From positions 1 to 64,000 of the forward strand of contig JAUNSC010000003.1 in assembly GCA_030539395.1 (NCBI GenBank): DNA of 64,000 bases, in the 5' to 3' direction. Origin of the DNA: Eubacteriales bacterium. Its GTDB lineage: Bacteria > Bacillota > Clostridia > Lachnospirales > Lachnospiraceae. The notes under the pieces are model-generated. The model was not told where the DNA came from, ran no database searches, and saw nothing but the letters and a program-made list of their open reading frames with translations. The translations under genes were made by a program, and so were the position numbers. Below are positions 61,834 through 64,000 of the stretch, piece by piece. Within the stretch, counting starts at the first letter, position 1. Every line of letters starts with the position of its first letter.

Positions 61834-63614
61834 TCTCTGTTCCATGTTATAATGGAACTATGCTTAAACAAGATTATTATAACGACTTTTTTGAAATTGG
61901 GCAACAAAAAATTAACTTCAGTTTCTATGAATTGAGCTTACCCGACGACGATCCAGTCTATACCTTGAAAAAAGTGATGGAGGAATTAGATTTTTCAGGC
62001 CTTCAGGCCTGTTATTCAGATAAGGGAAGAACCGGGTATAACCCAATCATGCTGTATTCTGTGGTTACTTATGCAAATATGCGGGGTGTCAGGGTGGTTG
62101 ACCGTATCGTGGACCTGTGCCAGAGGGACCTTGCTTTTATCTGGCTGACCAAAGGGCAGAAGCCCCGGAGGGATGCTTTTTATGACTTTAAAGGGAAAAA
62201 ACTGACGGGCGAAATCCTGGATGAATTGAACTGTCAGTTTATGCGCCGCCTGCAAAAGGAAGGACTCATTACGCTGAAAGAACTCTACATCGATGGGACA
62301 AAGATTGAAGCGAACGCAAACCGATACACATTTATCTGGCGGGGAAGCATAAACTATCATCTTGCCGGTCTGCTGGACACCATAGACGCCCTTTACGCAA
62401 AGTACAACGCATTTCTGTATGAGAATGGATATGGACCGAAATACGACCTTGGAGAAGCCCGGATGTTTGTGATCGAAGGGATGGAAAAGGTCAGGAAAGT
62501 GATTGAAGAAAACAGGCAGCGGAAGGTGACAAAGCATAAGAAAATCCCGAACAATACCATCATTGAGATTGATAACTGTTCTCCGCTTGAAATCTTAAAA
62601 CTGCAGAAAAATCTGATGCGGATTGCGGAAGGCGAAGGGATTCTGTTTGTCAGCGGAAAGGGAAAGCATAAGCCGGAGATCCAGAAGCTTTATGAGGAAC
62701 TGGAAGAATGCGGCAGGCGCCTTATGGAATATAAGGAATGTTTTGAAATCATGGGAAAAGACCGTAACAGCTATTCCAGGACTGATCTGGAAGCAACATT
62801 CATGCGGATGAAAGAGGACCATATGCTGAACGGGCAGTTAAAGCCGGCATACAATGTCCAGATCGCGGTAGAGAATTACTTCATCGTCCACAGTTATGTG
62901 AGCAGCGACCGGACGGACTACAACACGCTGATTCCTGTTTTGGAAAAGCATCAGAGAGCATTTGGGGATACATTGGAGGCGATTACTGCCGACAGCGGCT
63001 ACTGCAGCGAAAAGAACCTGATGTATCTGAAGGGGAACGGAATCCGGAGCTATATCAAGCTCCAGGATCATGAGAAACGGAAGACCCGCGCATATAAAGA
63101 AGATATCGGAAAGTATTACAACATGACATACTCCGTTTTTGAAGATGAACATTATTACATCTGCCATGATGGAAGGGAGCTGCGCCATATCCGGACAGAA
63201 AGCAAAGAACAGGATGGATATGCCCGGACGTTTGAGGTATATGGATGTGCGGACTGCGGCGGCTGTGAGCATAAAGCCAGGTGCCTTTATAAATATAATG
63301 CCGAGAAAAATCCTGACCGGAATAAGGTCATGAAGATCAACGAACGATGGGAAGAACTGAAAGAAGAATCTAATGCGAACATCCAGAGCGAGACGGGAAT
63401 CCTGAAACGCCAGACACGCTCAATCCAGACGGAAGGACACTTCGGGGACATTAAGGAAAACGAGGATTTCCGGCGGTTCAACTATCGGTCGGCGGAAAAA
63501 GTATATAAAGAGTTTATGCTGTATGCAATCGGCCGGAACATTATGAAATACCATCGGTTTCTACATCACGAAATCGAAAAATATGAAGGAAAAAAGGAGC
63601 AGAAAGCAGCTTAG
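61812..63614 (+). CDS. IS1182-family transposase
   Basis: 600 residues if read from ATG 61812; ATG 61860 (MLKQDYYNDFFEIGQ) is equally plausible and gives 584. The family-specific start YELSLPDDDPVYTLKKVMEELDFSGL is present. The DDE-type catalytic region includes LYIDGTKIEANANRY, AITADSGYCSEKN and the late glutamate in EGHFGDIKENEDFRRFNYR. A zinc-like cluster CADCGGCEHKARC is also typical. The frame is uninterrupted. It moves the element by cutting at the inverted repeats. Codon use resembles the neighbours but the gene is more GC-rich. Confidence 0.93.
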   Translation: MANDNHLLSVPCYNGTMLKQDYYNDFFEIGQQKINFSFYELSLPDDDPVYTLKKVMEELDFSGLQACYSDKGRTGYNPIMLYSVVTYANMRGVRVVDRIVDLCQRDLAFIWLTKGQKPRRDAFYDFKGKKLTGEILDELNCQFMRRLQKEGLITLKELYIDGTKIEANANRYTFIWRGSINYHLAGLLDTIDALYAKYNAFLYENGYGPKYDLGEARMFVIEGMEKVRKVIEENRQRKVTKHKKIPNNTIIEIDNCSPLEILKLQKNLMRIAEGEGILFVSGKGKHKPEIQKLYEELEECGRRLMEYKECFEIMGKDRNSYSRTDLEATFMRMKEDHMLNGQLKPAYNVQIAVENYFIVHSYVSSDRTDYNTLIPVLEKHQRAFGDTLEAITADSGYCSEKNLMYLKGNGIRSYIKLQDHEKRKTRAYKEDIGKYYNMTYSVFEDEHYYICHDGRELRHIRTESKEQDGYARTFEVYGCADCGGCEHKARCLYKYNAEKNPDRNKVMKINERWEELKEESNANIQSETGILKRQTRSIQTEGHFGDIKENEDFRRFNYRSAEKVYKEFMLYAIGRNIMKYHRFLHHEIEKYEGKKEQKAA

Positions 63615-63677
63615 ACGAAAAAGCACTTCTCAAAATCCAAACAAGGGGGTTTTGCGCCCTGAAATAGATACTGCTAA

Positions 63678-63749
63678 AAGAAGGAGACAGTCCGGTAAAA
63701 ATCCAGGGCCTTGAAAAAGCCTGAATTTCTAAGGGATTGTCTCCTTCTT
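63678..63749. other. Long hairpin in the IS right end
   Basis: AAGAAGGAGACAGTCC (63678-63693) and GGATTGTCTCCTTCTT (63734-63749) pair with one G-U pair, and a smaller stem around CCAGGGCC lies inside. It mirrors the hairpin in the left end. Confidence 0.75.
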
Positions 63750-63771
63750 ACATATCAGGGGCAAAAATCGC

Positions 63772-63797
63772 TATTTCCCGACAGCCCCACCCCAATC
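63772..63797 (-). repeat. IS1182 right inverted repeat
   Basis: Exact inverted copy of 61708-61733. Confidence 0.9.
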
Positions 63798-63846
63798 TGT
63801 ATAGGGAAATACATTTGCCAGAGAATGATTGAAATTTAAATAGAGA

Positions 63847-63881
63847 TTGTGTTTTTAAAAAATATGTATTATACTAGTATA
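63847..63881 (+). promoter_or_regulatory. Promoter and palindromic operator of the GntR-type gene
   Basis: TTGTGT (63847-63852) and TATACT (63870-63875) are 17 bases apart. TATACTAGTATA (63870-63881), a perfect 12-base palindrome, contains the whole -10. GntR/FadR-type proteins bind short AT-rich dyads like this, which suggests autorepression. Confidence 0.55.
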
Positions 63882-63938
63882 TAAGTAATGAAAAAAATTA
63901 CATTTTACAGGTAATTAGTTTAGCAAGGTGGAAATGAA

Positions 63939-64000
63939 ATGTTGATTAGGGAGAGAAAAGCACAGGAAACAGCGCGAGAATATGCATTAAGGGTATTACG
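63939..64000 (+). CDS. GntR-family regulator, N-terminal end (partial)
   Basis: Only the first 20 codons lie in the window (MLIRERKAQETAREYALRVL). The ETAREYALRVLR-type helix is a common start of GntR/FCD-type winged-helix regulators. AAGGTGG precedes the ATG, and an autoregulatory palindrome overlaps the -10. The ligand domain and the target genes are outside the window. Confidence 0.55.
   Translation, partial: MLIRERKAQETAREYALRVL

Larger units (their letters stand above)
61708..63797 (+). mobile_element. IS1182-family insertion sequence
   Basis: A 2,090-base element bounded by perfect 26-base inverted repeats and carrying one transposase gene. It sits in the intergenic space between kdgK and a GntR-type regulator. 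No clear target-site duplication is visible (left flank TGCATGG, right flank TGTATAGG). The gene is intact and both ends match, so it may be active. It carries hairpins inside both ends that would keep outside transcription from reaching the transposase start. Confidence 0.92.
63615..63938. other. IS right end and regulator leader
   Basis: This interval holds no gene. Up to 63797 it is the end of the IS, with a long hairpin and the right inverted repeat. From 63798 it is AT-rich and contains the promoter and operator of the GntR-type gene. Confidence 0.7.

Noticed and set aside
61700-63805. Target-site duplication around the IS1182 element
   Set aside because: Flanks TGCATGG and TGTATAGG are similar but not a direct repeat; no length gives an exact match.

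Overview
The window reads as a chromosomal segment of a low-to-mid GC Bacillota of class Clostridia, most likely a Lachnospiraceae-type gut anaerobe. The grounds are strong AGGAGG-type ribosome binding sites, many intrinsic terminators, anaerobic enzymes (rubrerythrin, bacteriohemerythrin, Fe-S sulfite-reductase-like protein, iron-dependent alcohol dehydrogenase), and many plant-polysaccharide catabolic genes, each with its own local regulator. I see no rRNA, tRNA, CRISPR array or prophage. The only complete mobile element is an IS1182-type insertion sequence near the right end.

Layout. 1-201: tail of a flavodoxin-family protein. 545-4410: module A, a ROK repressor, a zinc polyol-type dehydrogenase and a GPH sugar symporter, followed by a decayed DUF1349 gene. 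4795-6786: MATE exporter and a cytidylate-kinase-like protein. 7079-9413: NSS amino-acid-type transporter divergent from an XRE regulator. 9547-10725: split chromate transporter. 10846-11804: two overlapping acetyltransferases. 11962-15505: module B, which repeats the logic of module A with a second ROK repressor, an SDR dehydrogenase and a second GPH symporter, with paired palindromic operators. 15572-24345: adenylate-forming ligase, small XRE regulator, 4-hydroxybutyrate-dehydrogenase-like enzyme and aldehyde dehydrogenase, divergent from a five-gene SsuABC/TauABC-type ABC importer with two permeases and two unequal ATPases. 24464-26742: MarR, MATE and flavin-oxidase-like operon. 26957-29349: DUF2798 membrane protein behind a structured leader, then a patchy region with gene remnants and two methyltransferases.

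29614-34870 is a sulfur/redox operon: Fe-S protein, CoA-disulfide-reductase/rhodanese fusion, siroheme sulfite-reductase-like protein and YeiH-type anion exporter. It is followed by malic enzyme (35085-36257). 36357-44895 is an arabino-oligosaccharide system: LacI regulator, ABC binding protein and two permeases without an ATPase, two GH51 arabinofuranosidases and an intracellular GH43. 45028-53979 holds YaaA, a second NSS transporter, PerR plus rubrerythrin, a LacI regulator, a third MATE exporter whose promoter lies inside a terminator hairpin, bacteriohemerythrin, a dicarboxylate/amino-acid symporter and a TSUP anion exporter. 54205-61574 is a complete galacturonate pathway (uxaA, uxaB, lacI-type regulator, uxaC, eda, kdgK) ending at a strong terminator. 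61708-63797 is the IS1182-type element. A GntR-type regulator starts at 63939 and runs off the window.

Together the genes describe a cell that takes up and ferments pectin- and hemicellulose-derived sugars (arabinan oligomers, galacturonate, polyols or pentosides). Galacturonate reaches pyruvate plus glyceraldehyde-3-phosphate through KDG/KDPG. The cell also handles oxidative stress with PerR-type defences and has an anaerobic sulfite/polysulfide-handling locus. No single locus is clearly a new defence or signalling system. The most unusual items are the asymmetric ABC importer with its linked ligase/dehydrogenases, the sulfur operon, the paired ROK modules, and the promoter-in-terminator arrangement at 49964-50018.
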